Source: Brassica napus (Eukaryota; Streptophyta; Magnoliopsida; Brassicales; Brassicaceae). Taken from it: DNA of 64,000 bases. Below are positions 23,369 through 40,689 of this stretch, piece by piece. Position numbers and translations under genes: made by a program. The stretch covers positions 18,938,598 through 19,002,597 of the forward strand of contig NC_063439.1 of NCBI RefSeq assembly GCF_020379485.1, in the 5' to 3' direction. The notes under the pieces are model-generated. The model made no database searches and was not told where the DNA came from. It was given only the letters and a program-made list of their open reading frames with translations. How positions within the stretch are numbered: the first letter of the stretch is position 1; every line of letters starts with the position of its first letter.

Positions 23369-25907
23369 TCAAGCGTCATCTTCTTCATCGATAATGGATT
23401 CAAAGGATGGTAATGTCTCATCATCAACATATTCTTCATCTTCCTCTACATATTTGAACCAAAATGAGTTAGCTAACTATAATGAAGACCAAGAAGCATT
23501 ATAGTAGACATAATTAGCTGTTATAATAAAAAAAATATTACCATTTTCGTAAGCTTCAAATCCCTTTAACCAATTTCGACTACATATCAGTGCTTGAACA
23601 TGTTTTGGTAGCAGACGACTTCTGTATTTGTTCAAAACTCGGGACCCAATGCTGAAAGACGATTCAGAAGCTACGGTTGTGATAGGTATGCTAAGAAGGT
23701 CACGCGCCACTAAAGCCAATGCACCAAAACGTTTCGAGTTATCTTTCCAATAGTCCAGGATATCCAAACTCGCAAACACCTTTCCGTCTATAGGTGGTTC
23801 TTCGAGGTATATCTCCAGTGGTGATTTTCCACTAACAACAACATTTGCTTTGCAGAATGAAAAGAAGTCCTGAAAATCAAGTATTATATGTTCTTAAGGT
23901 GTTGTTTAAATCACTATTTAAGAGAGAGTTAAAAAAAATCAGAGTCAAAAGCAAACTCACATCATAATTGCTGAAATTTCCACTTTCTTTATCCCCTGCA
24001 ACTTGGTCTGGACCAGCTTCATGTGTTTCTGCAGAAGGAGAATTCGATGTTTCCTTCTTCTCATAGGCGCTAAGCAAGGTCTGCAGTTTTTCACGCAAAT
24101 GTTTCATCTTTCTTTCCAGAGAGTTCTTGTCAACTTTACCAAAACAAAACTCTGCAAGTTTTAGTTTTAGACGTGGATCTAAAACTGTAGCCATAGCAAA
24201 GATGTCGCTGACTTCTTCCCAATATTTTTGAAACTTCTCCTTCATCGGTATAACCATTCTTCGGACAACATCATCTCTACTTGTTTCATTCTGTGTCAGC
24301 CAGTTTTGAATTCTCCACACTTGCATGAAATACAAGTTGGAAGTAGGATATGTCGATCCTGACATGAGGCGAGTAATCTCATCAAAGGGCTTCAAGAAAT
24401 CACACATCTCCTTCAATCTTCTCCACTCATCCTCGCTTGGGTGAAACTTGTAACTCCTCTCAATCAGTTTGAGATGACCAAACGCTGCTTGATACTTCAG
24501 GGCCATATCAATCATTTTATATGTTGAATTCCATCTTGTGGTAACATCCAAAAGCAACCCAGCCTTCTCTTTATTACGTACAGATTCAACACATTTAGCA
24601 AAGAGCAGCTCACGAGATTCAGATGCTTTGACAAACTTGATACTCTCTCTGATCTTATGCAAGGAATTGCCGATTACTTTGAGTCCATCTTGAACAATAA
24701 GGTTGAGGATATGCGCAGAACATCTTACATGAAAGAATTCTCCATCACAGACCAAATCATTTTGCAGCACAAGCTGAGATTTCAAGATATCTTGCATAGA
24801 ATCATTGTTTGTAGCATTGTCAAGTGTGACTGAAAACACTTTTTTATCAATACCCCATTCTTCCAGTTCATTAAGAATCTTCATAGCTAGCTGAAAACCT
24901 GTATGTGGAGGCGGTAGAGCACAAAACGAAAGAATCTTGTTCTTCAATTTCCAGTCTCTGTCTACGTAGTGTGCTGTCAAACACATATAACCTTCATGTG
25001 TGATTGCCGTCCACAGATCAGAAGTAAAGCTAATCCTTCCAGGAAGAGTAGCCAATTCTTTTTTCAGAATATCTGTCTCACTCTGATAGAACTTGTAAAC
25101 ATCTTTTGCAGCTGTGTTGCGACTGATAAACTTTACATCTGCATTCAAGTATGTCCAAATAGATCTGACCCTCTCATATTCAACGTATGAAAATGGTAAA
25201 TCATGCAGAATGATACACTTTGCTACCATCTGACGAAAAACAGTGTGATCATACTTCTTTGCTTGCAGTTTCGCTTCTGCATTGAGCACCATCTGACGAA
25301 CATCACCAGTCGTAGCCTTAAGATTACACTTCAGTAGATGTCGTCTCATAACATTAGTCCCATTGTTGTGAGAGTCATGTGCGTATTCAATTTTGCAGTG
25401 CTTGCATTGTGCTTTTTCAGAGCCATCTTTCTTAGTAACCACTACAAAATCTTGCCACACAGGTGAGTATTGTCTCCTCTGTTTCTGAGCCGGTGACTTT
25501 CCGTTATCATGATCACCTGACTCGTCTTCAGAATCAGCAGTCTTTTGTTTCTTCTTTTGCGGCTTCCCTTTTCCACCATGATCACCCTTTCCCTTATGCA
25601 TCTTTCTCTGTTGCGCCTTAGATGACATCCCTTTGTCATTATCACCCTCAGCCTGAACCTGCTGTTTCTTTCTCTTATTTAGATAGCCATCAGCATTGGC
25701 AGAAACCCTCTCTTTTACTGGTTCATAATCATCTTCCATGGCATCACCATCTGATTCATCTTCAACATCAATGATTCTCCTTCTACGAGATTGAGATGGC
25801 TGAGATCCATTATATCTGGTACGTTCTGCTTCAGCGTTTGCAGCGTCAAGAACTCCCTGTGTCTCAAAATCTATTGACATCAAGTTTGAGAAACCCCCAG
25901 AATCCAT
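23369..25907 (-). CDS. hAT (Ac-like) transposase with BED finger
   Basis: Transposase of the surrounding element, about 783 aa from three exons: 25907-23961, 23869-23542, 23445-23369, all in frame with GT-AG introns. The start is the ATG of [10 protein letters not shown]; upstream in-frame sequence has no ATG. Residues 1-150 are an unusual charged extension with Lys/Arg runs (nuclear-localisation-like) and acidic patches. A BED zinc finger follows (about 150-200; QCKHCKIEY ... MRRHLLKC). The RNase-H-fold catalytic region spans about 270-600 ([30 protein letters not shown]). The hAT dimerisation domain is in exon 2 ([10 protein letters not shown] ... [19 protein letters not shown]). The acidic C-terminus ends DEEDDA. 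No disabling mutation was seen; probably autonomous. Confidence 0.9.
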
Positions 25908-26411
25908 AGCTCCCTTCTGAATCAGCCTTTGAGATCGCGTTGCAGTCAAAACTCAAGGGCAGTTTTTTGCTTTTAGACTTCAGGAAACGTGGTTAGTGGT
26001 TACGTAAACGTAACTATTAGGTTAAAAAAAAGGCTGCAGACATTTAGGTTTTTAGTTAATTAATGAATTAATGATTCATTAATTTATTAATCATTAGACA
26101 TTAGTAAATACTAATCAGTCCAACCTCTAGTTACTACAGAACTACAGAAGCTTTCAAGTTTCAAGAGAATCAAGACTAGAAGTATTGAATTCATATTTAT
26201 AATAGCTAGACATCGTATATATACTTTTCCTATCAGGCTATCAATCCAGATTCCACACAACAAAAACTTTACATTCAGAAAAAATTCTTACTAAGAACCA
26301 AGCCAAAGCAAACTTATTCTAACATGATCACCAAAATCTATACAAACCAATAACTAAGAATCATCACTGTGAGTAGCATTGACAAGAGGAATGGACAGTG
26401 AAAGCACTTAC

Positions 26412-27063
26412 AGGGCAGAAGTTTTTAAGTTCCATGATCTCGCCACTAGGGTCAGTCTTGAATCTTTCTTCAAGACACTGCATCACGATTGATCGAGCCG
26501 ACAACCACGACCTTGCGTGAAATCTTAAACTCTACAGGGCAAAGTAAAATACACAAGTTAGCTTTGAGAAACCACCCACCTGACTGACACTTGGAACAGA
26601 GAAGTCTTACTTGGAGAAACTCTTTGCCAGCAAGAGCCATGGCAAGCTTGAAAGCCTCATTCTCCTTCTCCTGGGACTGGTCAGGGTCTATCCAATCAAG
26701 ATTTAACCTTCCAACCCTCGAAGACAAATGCGTGTTGTTCACATATCTCGGAGGCTGATCAGTATCATACCGATTAATTCCATTATCCACAGCATCAATC
26801 GCCTGAAGTTGATGAAACATTAAACAAAAAAAAATGCATGAGAAGAAAGAAAGGCAACAATGATACCTCCATGAAGCTCTTGTAGACAGCTAGAAACAAG
26901 CGAAGGACATCAGGGTGATCTTGGTCGACGTTAAGTTCCTTAGCTATGATCTCTTTACCAAAATGCTGAACCAAAACAATAACATTCAGACATATTTTCT
27001 TTCTGAGGGAGCAAAGCAAAGCAAAGCAATAACCTTGTAAACGAGACCAGATATAGTCTCCAT
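26412..27063 (-). pseudogene. Captured MYG1 (UPF0160) gene fragment with open frame
   Basis: Internal exons of the MYG1 family (DHH-like metal-dependent exonuclease/hydrolase of nucleus and mitochondria) inside the hAT element. Exons read: 27063-27034 (METISGLVYK), 26965-26867 (33 codons, from HFGKEIIAKELNVDQDHPDV), 26802-26611 (64 codons, with INRYDTDQPPRYVNNTHLSS), 26531-26412 (40 codons, with HARSWLSARSIVMQCLEERF). All borders are GT-AG, all lengths are multiples of three, and there is no stop over 147 codons. The N-terminal DHH catalytic part and the C-terminus of MYG1 are missing. An ATG just before GLVYK, absent from the usual MYG1 context, would open this frame. It lies between the element's right end and the transposase ATG on the same strand, so it could form a separate chimeric product or a leader of the transposase transcript. 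Transcription is not shown. Confidence 0.85.
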
Positions 27064-27472
27064 CGAAGGCTTGACAATTTAAAGCTTGTGAGGGAAGAAT
27101 AAGGCAGAGGAAACACTAACTCTCTAATCTCTGCAGGAGACGGACATAATCTCCATCGAAGGCTTGCAATCACTGATCTTATCGAATCTCTTGCATGCAA
27201 TAGCTCAAACATGAAATCTGTTGAAGGCGATCAAAGTTAGAATCGGTTTGATGCATCTAGTAAGAGAAGACGAAGAACTGACCCATTAATTTGCGGACAA
27301 CCTGCGAACCCGCTAACCCGTGACGGGTTATGACCCGGCCACCCGCAAACCCGCTTGGGTTAGACCCGCTAAACCCGCAAATTCCTGGACATCAAACGAC
27401 TTGTCCAAGCCCGCCCCGTGATGGGTTTACATGGGCCGAACCCGCGGGTCACGGATTGGGCTGACATCTCTA

Positions 27473-27631
27473 ATTATGATGTCTTAATCTAACAGTAAAA
27501 AACCCTTAAAACTGGCGGGAATCGTAGTGGTACTACAAGCCCTCACCCCCTTTCTCATCTCTCAGAGATTCAGACCTTAACGCACTTTTTCTCTTTCCTC
27601 TCTCTATCTTAATTTTCCCGCGCATCGAACA
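27473..27631 (+). promoter_or_regulatory. POLD1 proximal promoter/leader with E2F-like sites
   Basis: The 159 bp left between the hAT element and the POLD1 ATG. They contain tggcgggaa at 27513-27521 and ttttcccgcg at 27613-27622, both matching the E2F/DP core (TTTSSCGC-type), expected for an S-phase replication gene. A CT-rich leader runs over about 27590-27610. The transcription start is unknown; the second site may lie in the leader. Confidence 0.6.
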
Positions 27632-34484
<6,853 letters not shown>

Positions 34485-34761
34485 GTTTTCTTAGCTTCGA
34501 TTGTTTCTTTGCTCTTGTAAGTTTCCGTTTCATTAGATCACTTCTTTTGCTTCTTGGTGCGTAGCTGTTGATTATTACTGTCAGAAAGAAAACTCTTCTC
34601 GCATTCTTTTGTCAAGTTAAGAATTTTCGGTTATTACAAACTACGACAGCACATGATTTTAGGTTTTTATTATTCTTCTGGTTGAACTATTCAATATGGT
34701 ACACAAAAGTATGGACATGGAGCTTAGCTGCCTAAACCATATGGGCTTTTGCCTCATCGAG

Positions 34762-36633
34762 TCAAGTGTACAGCCTTATCCTCGTTGTGATAGGTTGTCT
34801 GCACATTGGGCATGTCTTGACAACGACACCGCATTCCTTGCACGTCTTCATATGAAAACAAAAAGTCACAAAGATATCACAAAATCGATCTTGCTTATGG
34901 AGCAAGCAAGATTTTTCAATATATTTGCATATATTCACTTACAGTATGGCCGCAGCTAAAGGCCATGTCCTTTGGTTTCGTCAAGCAAATCGGGCATACC
35001 GGTTGTGTTACTGGAGCCGTTCTTTCACTTTTCTCTGCAGTTTCTGTTACTGGATTTGGCACTGCTCTAACAGCATTGTCACGCTCTATAACCTCCGGTG
35101 GTGGAGGGAGTGGCTTGTGGTGCAAACGGGAAGCACGCACTTGTTTTCTACTGTTCGCAAGCACAATCAAAAGTCAGTTTAGTTTGACAAAAAAAAAAGT
35201 TGCCAACTTTTCAAGAATCTAATGCAATAAAGTCTATAAAAAATAATTATACGGTAAATTCCCCCAAAATTCAAACTTGTGCTCCACTTACTCGAGACTT
35301 AATGTAGCCTTGTACTGGAAAGGAATCTCCATCAGAGCTGCGAGTGCAAAAGCAGCCTCCTTTTTAGCTGCGTCTTTGTGCTCTGACATTATCTCTGTGA
35401 AGTTCACAAACTGTGAAAACAAAAGAGTATTGCAATTATCATCAATCATATCACATAAAAAAAACAATGAGATTGCTATTCTAGGTTTGTAATACTTTAC
35501 CTGGAAGTTATCGAATTTGCGGTGAGGGATATTGTCATCAAACTGTTTCATTGTGTCCCAGGGTCCATCTCCTACTCCAACCAAGACGATGGACAACGGG
35601 TAATGGCTGGAAATTATATATATCAAACAACATTAGTATAAAGAAAACCATGATTCCATGAATCTGAGCTTATTGAATAGTCTTTTTGTTTACCTAGCTG
35701 CCACTATGGAGTTCATAGTAGCTTCTTCCTGTGGACTAAGCCGACCATATGGCAAATCTGGATTCCTAGTGACCTGACCATCTGCTATGATGACAAGAAC
35801 ATGGTATTGCATATTGTTCTGCTCCACTATGTCGATGGCTGCATTAATAATCGGTGCAAACGAGGTTGGACCTGAGCGAGAGAGGAAAACAAAATGATAA
35901 ATGTTTTAGATTAAGACAGAAACTAAACCCGATCTCTTGGTGTGTAGACACAAATACCGGACAACTTCAAATGTGGAACAATCTCTCTGTATCTTTTAAC
36001 TGCGTTTTCAAATCCATCGCAGCTTTTGTTCTCAGGATAAAAGCTGAATACATATTGATCTCGTGTTGTTACTACATGAGGAAGAATACATATAATAAAA
36101 CCATTTAGAGTTTTTTTTCTTAAAAAATCTTCGTCTTGAAAGATAAAGAAACTAACCATCTCCAAAGCCGAAACAAGGTATAAGGTCGTCTTCATCAAAT
36201 GGAGATAATGTACGGCCAATTATGGATATTGCTTGCTCATATGGATTCTGTCTTTTACCAATGGCGTGAAGGCTCTTTCTACTGAATGAGTGTCTTCCTG
36301 CAACGAGAGTCAGAACATCAAACACTAAAACCATTTGAAATCACCTTTTATCAACATGTAGATATTATTAAATCACCTGTCCACTCGTTGCTCTTGGTGA
36401 AGTCAATTCCTGAAATCAAGTTTGAGGATTCAAGTCCAGCTTCTCTCAGAGAAGTTATCACCTAGTAAAAAAAAAAAGAAGTCGTCTTATGAATTCATTA
36501 CTACTTTGCTTCATCAACTATAAATAAACAAATAAAGAAATCAAGAAAAAAGAAAGTTGGAAACCTGATCCAAGCTGTGGAAATGATCAGCAATAAAAGA
36601 AGGTTGCTGATTACGTTGATTGTATCTGTTCAT
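34762..36633 (-). CDS. RGLG3: RING E3 ligase with copine/vWA domain, RGLG3-like
   Basis: RING-domain ubiquitin ligase of the RGLG family (stress and hormone signalling), about 367 aa. Exons: 36633-36565, 36461-36377, 36297-36157, 36071-35958, 35871-35694, 35606-35501, 35410-35292, 35150-34943, 34845-34762. A copine/von Willebrand A domain covers most of the protein: [11 protein letters not shown] carries part of the MIDAS site, followed by [16 protein letters not shown] and [14 protein letters not shown] Pro-rich linker ([11 protein letters not shown]) leads to a C-terminal RING finger [30 protein letters not shown], split by the last intron, and the end [13 protein letters not shown]. The ATG at 36633 gives the same length I recall for Arabidopsis RGLG3 (At5g63970). 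Unlike RGLG1/2, no N-terminal myristoylation Gly is seen. Confidence 0.93.
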
Positions 36634-37452
36634 TGGAAAGTACCTGCTCTCTCCACAAGAAATGACTCAAAAGTGAGGATATATGTAAATTCATAATAAT
36701 AGATATATAAGTAAAGGAAGTATATAATATAAACCTTGAGTATGTGGAAGGTAGACCAAGAAGACTTTTTGTAGAATAATACTTTTATTGGAGATTGTAG
36801 AGAATAAAAAGAAGAAAGAAGACATAAAAGCAGGTTTGTTTGCATCTTGAAAGGTAGTGAAACATGACCTCTTTGCTTGCGCCCGCAAATAACCACTACG
36901 TAACTTTGCTTTCAAAACACGACATCAAATCTGAAAAGTCTGGTCTTTTTTTGGTCTCTTGGTCATTAATCATGTAAATATCCAAAACCCAAACTTGTTA
37001 AACAAATGTCTAGATGAAGAGTATCCATGTGGATATAGTGGCCAAGCCGTCGCCAGATTTTTCGTCTCTGAAGATTAATAAGATATGGGCTTTTGATCAT
37101 CTTGGGCTTTTTATAAATCTTCACTCACCTATAATCTTCACTTTGTTTCAGACACAACATCCACGTGCGATCTCCATTAGCACAACAACCACCAATCTAT
37201 AAACGTCAAAGTTTTTGATTTTCGTTTTTGACCCTTTGCTTTTGGTGTTTCAGGTTTGGTACTAAATGAACGCCTTAACAAGGAGAGCTATTATGGTCTT
37301 TTTATCATCAAAATAAAAGTTAGGGTTTAATTTAAGAGAATAAATAAGTACGAGGGTATATACGGGAAATTCTGAAAATAATAATGGACTGTCAGATTGC
37401 AATTAGAAAAATGTGAAGACACTTTATCTTCTTCTCGTTGAAAAGGAGAGAG
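36634..37452. promoter_or_regulatory. Shared upstream region of RGLG3 and SAL1
   Basis: An 819-bp divergent intergenic region that should hold both promoters. It is AT-rich, and no protein-like content was found in the short open frames. A leader intron for RGLG3 is possible because gagcag (acceptor-like) lies about 12 bp upstream of its ATG. Confidence 0.5.
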
Positions 37453-39194
37453 ATGTCATCTATAAATTGCTTTCGAACAGCAAAGGCACCGCTTCACACA
37501 TTCGCATCAGTTTCGAGATTCAGATATTCACCGAACCCTATCGTTTCTGTATTGAGAAGGAAGTCGTCTCCTTCGTTTGTTACTCTAAGAGTAGTCTCAT
37601 CCATGGCTTACGAGAAAGAGCTTGACGCTGCTAAGAAAGCTGCTTCCCTCGCAGCTCGTCTCTGTCAGGTCTCTTTTTCTTGATTCAATCATGACCCAGA
37701 TTCTAAAGTTTGATTCTTTTCGAAAACCCATTTTGTAATCTTCCCAATTTCGATTCGAATTTCTCTAAAAGAATGTGTTTTTATTTTATTTGGTTTGTTT
37801 CAGAAAGTTCAAAAGGCTTTGTTGCAATCGGATGTTCAATCAAAATCTGATAAAAGTCCAGTCACCGTTGCTGATTATGGTTAGTTTTTACAAGTAACAC
37901 TGTCTTTGTTGTATCTCTAGTGTAATGAAGCTGACCTTGTTTTTGAGTTTTCAGGTTCACAAGCAGTTGTTAGCTTAGTCTTGGAAAGGGAACTCACTTC
38001 TGAACCCTTTTCATTGGTCGCTGAAGAGGTGAGTATGTCTCTCTCACAAATACTTATCTTGATTATTTATGTTTTGATGACTCACATTGTCTTTTAAATA
38101 ATGTTTACAGGACTCAGCGGATCTACGCAAGGATGGTTCTGAGGATATTCTTCAGCGCATCACGAAACTCGTTAACGACACTTTGGCTACTGAGGATCTA
38201 ACCAAAGCCATTGACTCTACTTTAACCACAGATGATCTACTCAGAGCCATTGACTGTGGCACATCTGAAGGTGGTCCTAATGGTCGCCACTGGGTCTTGG
38301 ATCCTATTGATGGCACCAAAGGGTACGTTTCAAAACTATCTACCCTCAAAGATCAGATGTTGTGTTCTTGAATCTATAAGCTTTCAATTTTTAGATTTTT
38401 GAGGGGAGATCAGTACGCGGTAGCACTAGGATTGCTCGAGGAAGGGAAAGTAGTTTTAGGTGTGCTTGCTTGTCCAAACTTGCCATTAACATCCATAGCA
38501 GGAAACAAGAACTCTTCTTCTTCAGACGAAATCGGATGCCTCTTCTTTGCTACGATTGGTTCAGGGACATACATGCAGCCCTTAGACTCGAAATCCGAAC
38601 CAGTCAAAGTACATGTATCTAGCGTTGAGAATCCTGAAGAGGCATCCTTCTTCGAGTCATTTGAAGGAGCTCACTCTCTTCACGACTTATCCAGCTCCAT
38701 TGCCAGTGTAAGCGGCTTCTCCCTTACATTCTCATGTGATTCCAGCGAGTAACTAACTGATGATCTCTTTGGTATATAATACAGAAACTTGGTGTCAAAG
38801 CGCCACCTGTCAGGATAGATAGCCAGGCAAAGTATGGAGCTTTGTCTAGAGGAGATGGTGCTATATACTTAAGGTTTCCTCATAAAGGTTACCGTGAAAA
38901 GATTTGGGACCATGTCGCTGGTGCTATTGTTGTTACTGGTAACATTATAATAAAGCCTTTCTCTTTCTTTTTTTATGAATGTGATTTTGATTATGAATTG
39001 CAATATCTTTTGGGAGCACAGAGGCAGGTGGAATCGTGACGGATGCAGGTGGAAAGCCATTGGATTTCTCGAAAGGGAAGTATCTTGATTTGGACACTGG
39101 CATCATCGTTGCTAATGAGAAGCTTATGCCTCTGCTTTTGAAAGCAGTTCGTGACTCCATTGCCGAGCAAGAGAAAGCTTCTTCATCTCTCTGA
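37453..39194 (+). CDS. SAL1: 3'(2'),5'-bisphosphate nucleotidase, SAL1-like
   Basis: Mg2+-dependent phosphatase of the inositol monophosphatase superfamily; SAL1/FRY1 converts 3'-phosphoadenosine 5'-phosphate (PAP) to AMP in chloroplasts and mitochondria and so controls retrograde stress signalling. About 405 aa from exons 37453-37668, 37804-37879, 37955-38028, 38111-38322, 38395-38707, 38785-38938, 39022-39194. The first ~55 residues are Ser/Arg-rich and low in acid, as expected of a transit peptide; a second ATG (MAYEKEL, about residue 55) starts the mature-like region. Metal ligands are all present: AEED (Glu pair), WVLDPIDGTKG, and WDHVAG; PVTVADYG is also kept. First and most complete member of a three-gene tandem array; position fits At5g63980. 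Confidence 0.94.
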
Positions 39195-40689
39195 TTCTTT
39201 CTTCTGTAGTGTCTCTGTGTTTGCTGTAACTCTTGTTTCACTTCCTTTCACCACTACAACTAAACATGTTTTCATTACGTAGTTGAGAATCTCTTCGATT
39301 TTCTTTTTAAAATAAAACATTTATAAATGTCTAATATGGGCCGAGTGCAACATGATCAAGAGTATTTAGTTTGGGCCACTATGAGGCAGAAAAGGCCTTT
39401 TAAGGTTTACGGTCCCCGACGTGTCTATAGCGCGTTATCTACTTTCTCATCTTCATAAAAAAGGGTAAGCGCGTTGGCAGAATCTTTCCATGCTACTGTT
39501 TTTATTAAACACCGTATAAATATATAATAATTATCTTGTAGTATCTTTTAATCCATAAGATTAAAGTTGAAATTCTAGATTTTATTCCCGAAAATAATTT
39601 CCCATTCACGATGAAGGATTCGTTTTCGTTCGGTCATGTGTTTTATATAGGTCAAACTTAAACAATAAAAATGAACGAGTATAAGCTAAGTACTAGACGC
39701 AAGCTTTTTAATGTGAATGGTATATTTTATTGATAATCCTTCTGTTAGTGAAGATATTTTTATGTGGTAATGATAACAGTGACACAACCTCTAATTGACG
39801 AGATCCGGACAAAGGTTCACATGTCATATTCAACGTACTATAAGCAAGCAATTTGCAGTATCGTCAATTATTAAGATGACACTACTCTCTAATTAACTAT
39901 AAAAATGAAAGAAGGAACCTATTCTCCCTCTTTACCGTTCCTTGCAAAGAGAAAAAATAAGCATAAACTTTAGAGTAAAAGCATTTTTTAAAAAGGTCAA
40001 GCTAAACAAAATAATTTGGTAAATATATAAAATGGAGAGGTAACAATCAAATACTATTTCTTGCCAGACAGAGAACGTAACATGATATTATGCTCACCTA
40101 CAAAAGGAAGAATTATATTTAACTGTTTAAAGGATACTGAGCTTACAATTTGTTACTTCAAAAAATATCTCTTTCTAAAGAAAAATATCTTTCTATTGGA
40201 CCAATTCATTATTGGATTGTTTAAATATAAATGCATCTGGATTGTAACTTACAAGATAAGGCTTTTTACAATTTGCAGAATATAATAATAGAAAACAGTT
40301 ATTTATTTATAGTAGGCGAATTTGTAAATTTATGTAAAAAAATTTGTGAATAAAACAAGAGAAGGAATTTATAAACAACGTGAGCGAAACTTTCATGGTC
40401 TCAACGGTAGGGGACTAGTCTTCTCTACAACGGTTGAGATGTGAAAATAATATTTTTATATATATACCCAAAAAAAAAAAAAATGAGAATTTAATAAAGA
40501 AAGAATGAGTATATATATATATTCACGTATTAAAGACGAATAAATAAGTGAAAATTGCGAAGAAGTTGGTTCAGAGTCGCGAGAGGTTTTTGGGTTCATA
40601 TATCGTCACGAATCGAGATTTTCACAGAGAGAGAGAGAGAGAGTATCTTCTTCTCTTTCGTCCTTCTTTCTTCCTCTTTAGTGTTTGAA
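39195..40689. other. Intergenic between SAL copies 1 and 2
   Basis: About 1.5 kb, AT-rich, no supported gene. The right end holds the leader of the second SAL gene with a short (GA)n tract at about 40626-40642. Confidence 0.55.

Larger units (their letters stand above)
22730..27472 (-). mobile_element. Complete hAT transposon carrying a host gene piece
   Basis: A 4,743-bp element with 11-bp terminal repeats (tagagttgtca / tagagatgtca, one mismatch) and a perfect 8-bp target duplication attatgat at 22722-22729 and 27473-27480. Both ends are packed with GACCCGC/GCGGGT motifs in both orientations (about 22745-22900 and 27290-27450), acting as hAT subterminal repeats. Inside, on the minus strand, lie a captured MYG1 fragment (27063-26412) and then an intact BED-hAT transposase (25907-23369). 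It sits between the divergent CHR24 and POLD1 genes; its right border is 159 bp from the POLD1 start codon. Confidence 0.93.

Noticed and set aside
26470..27212. Three separate small minus-strand genes
   Set aside because: They are exons plus intron read-through of one captured MYG1 fragment; the residues outside the splice borders are intron translation.
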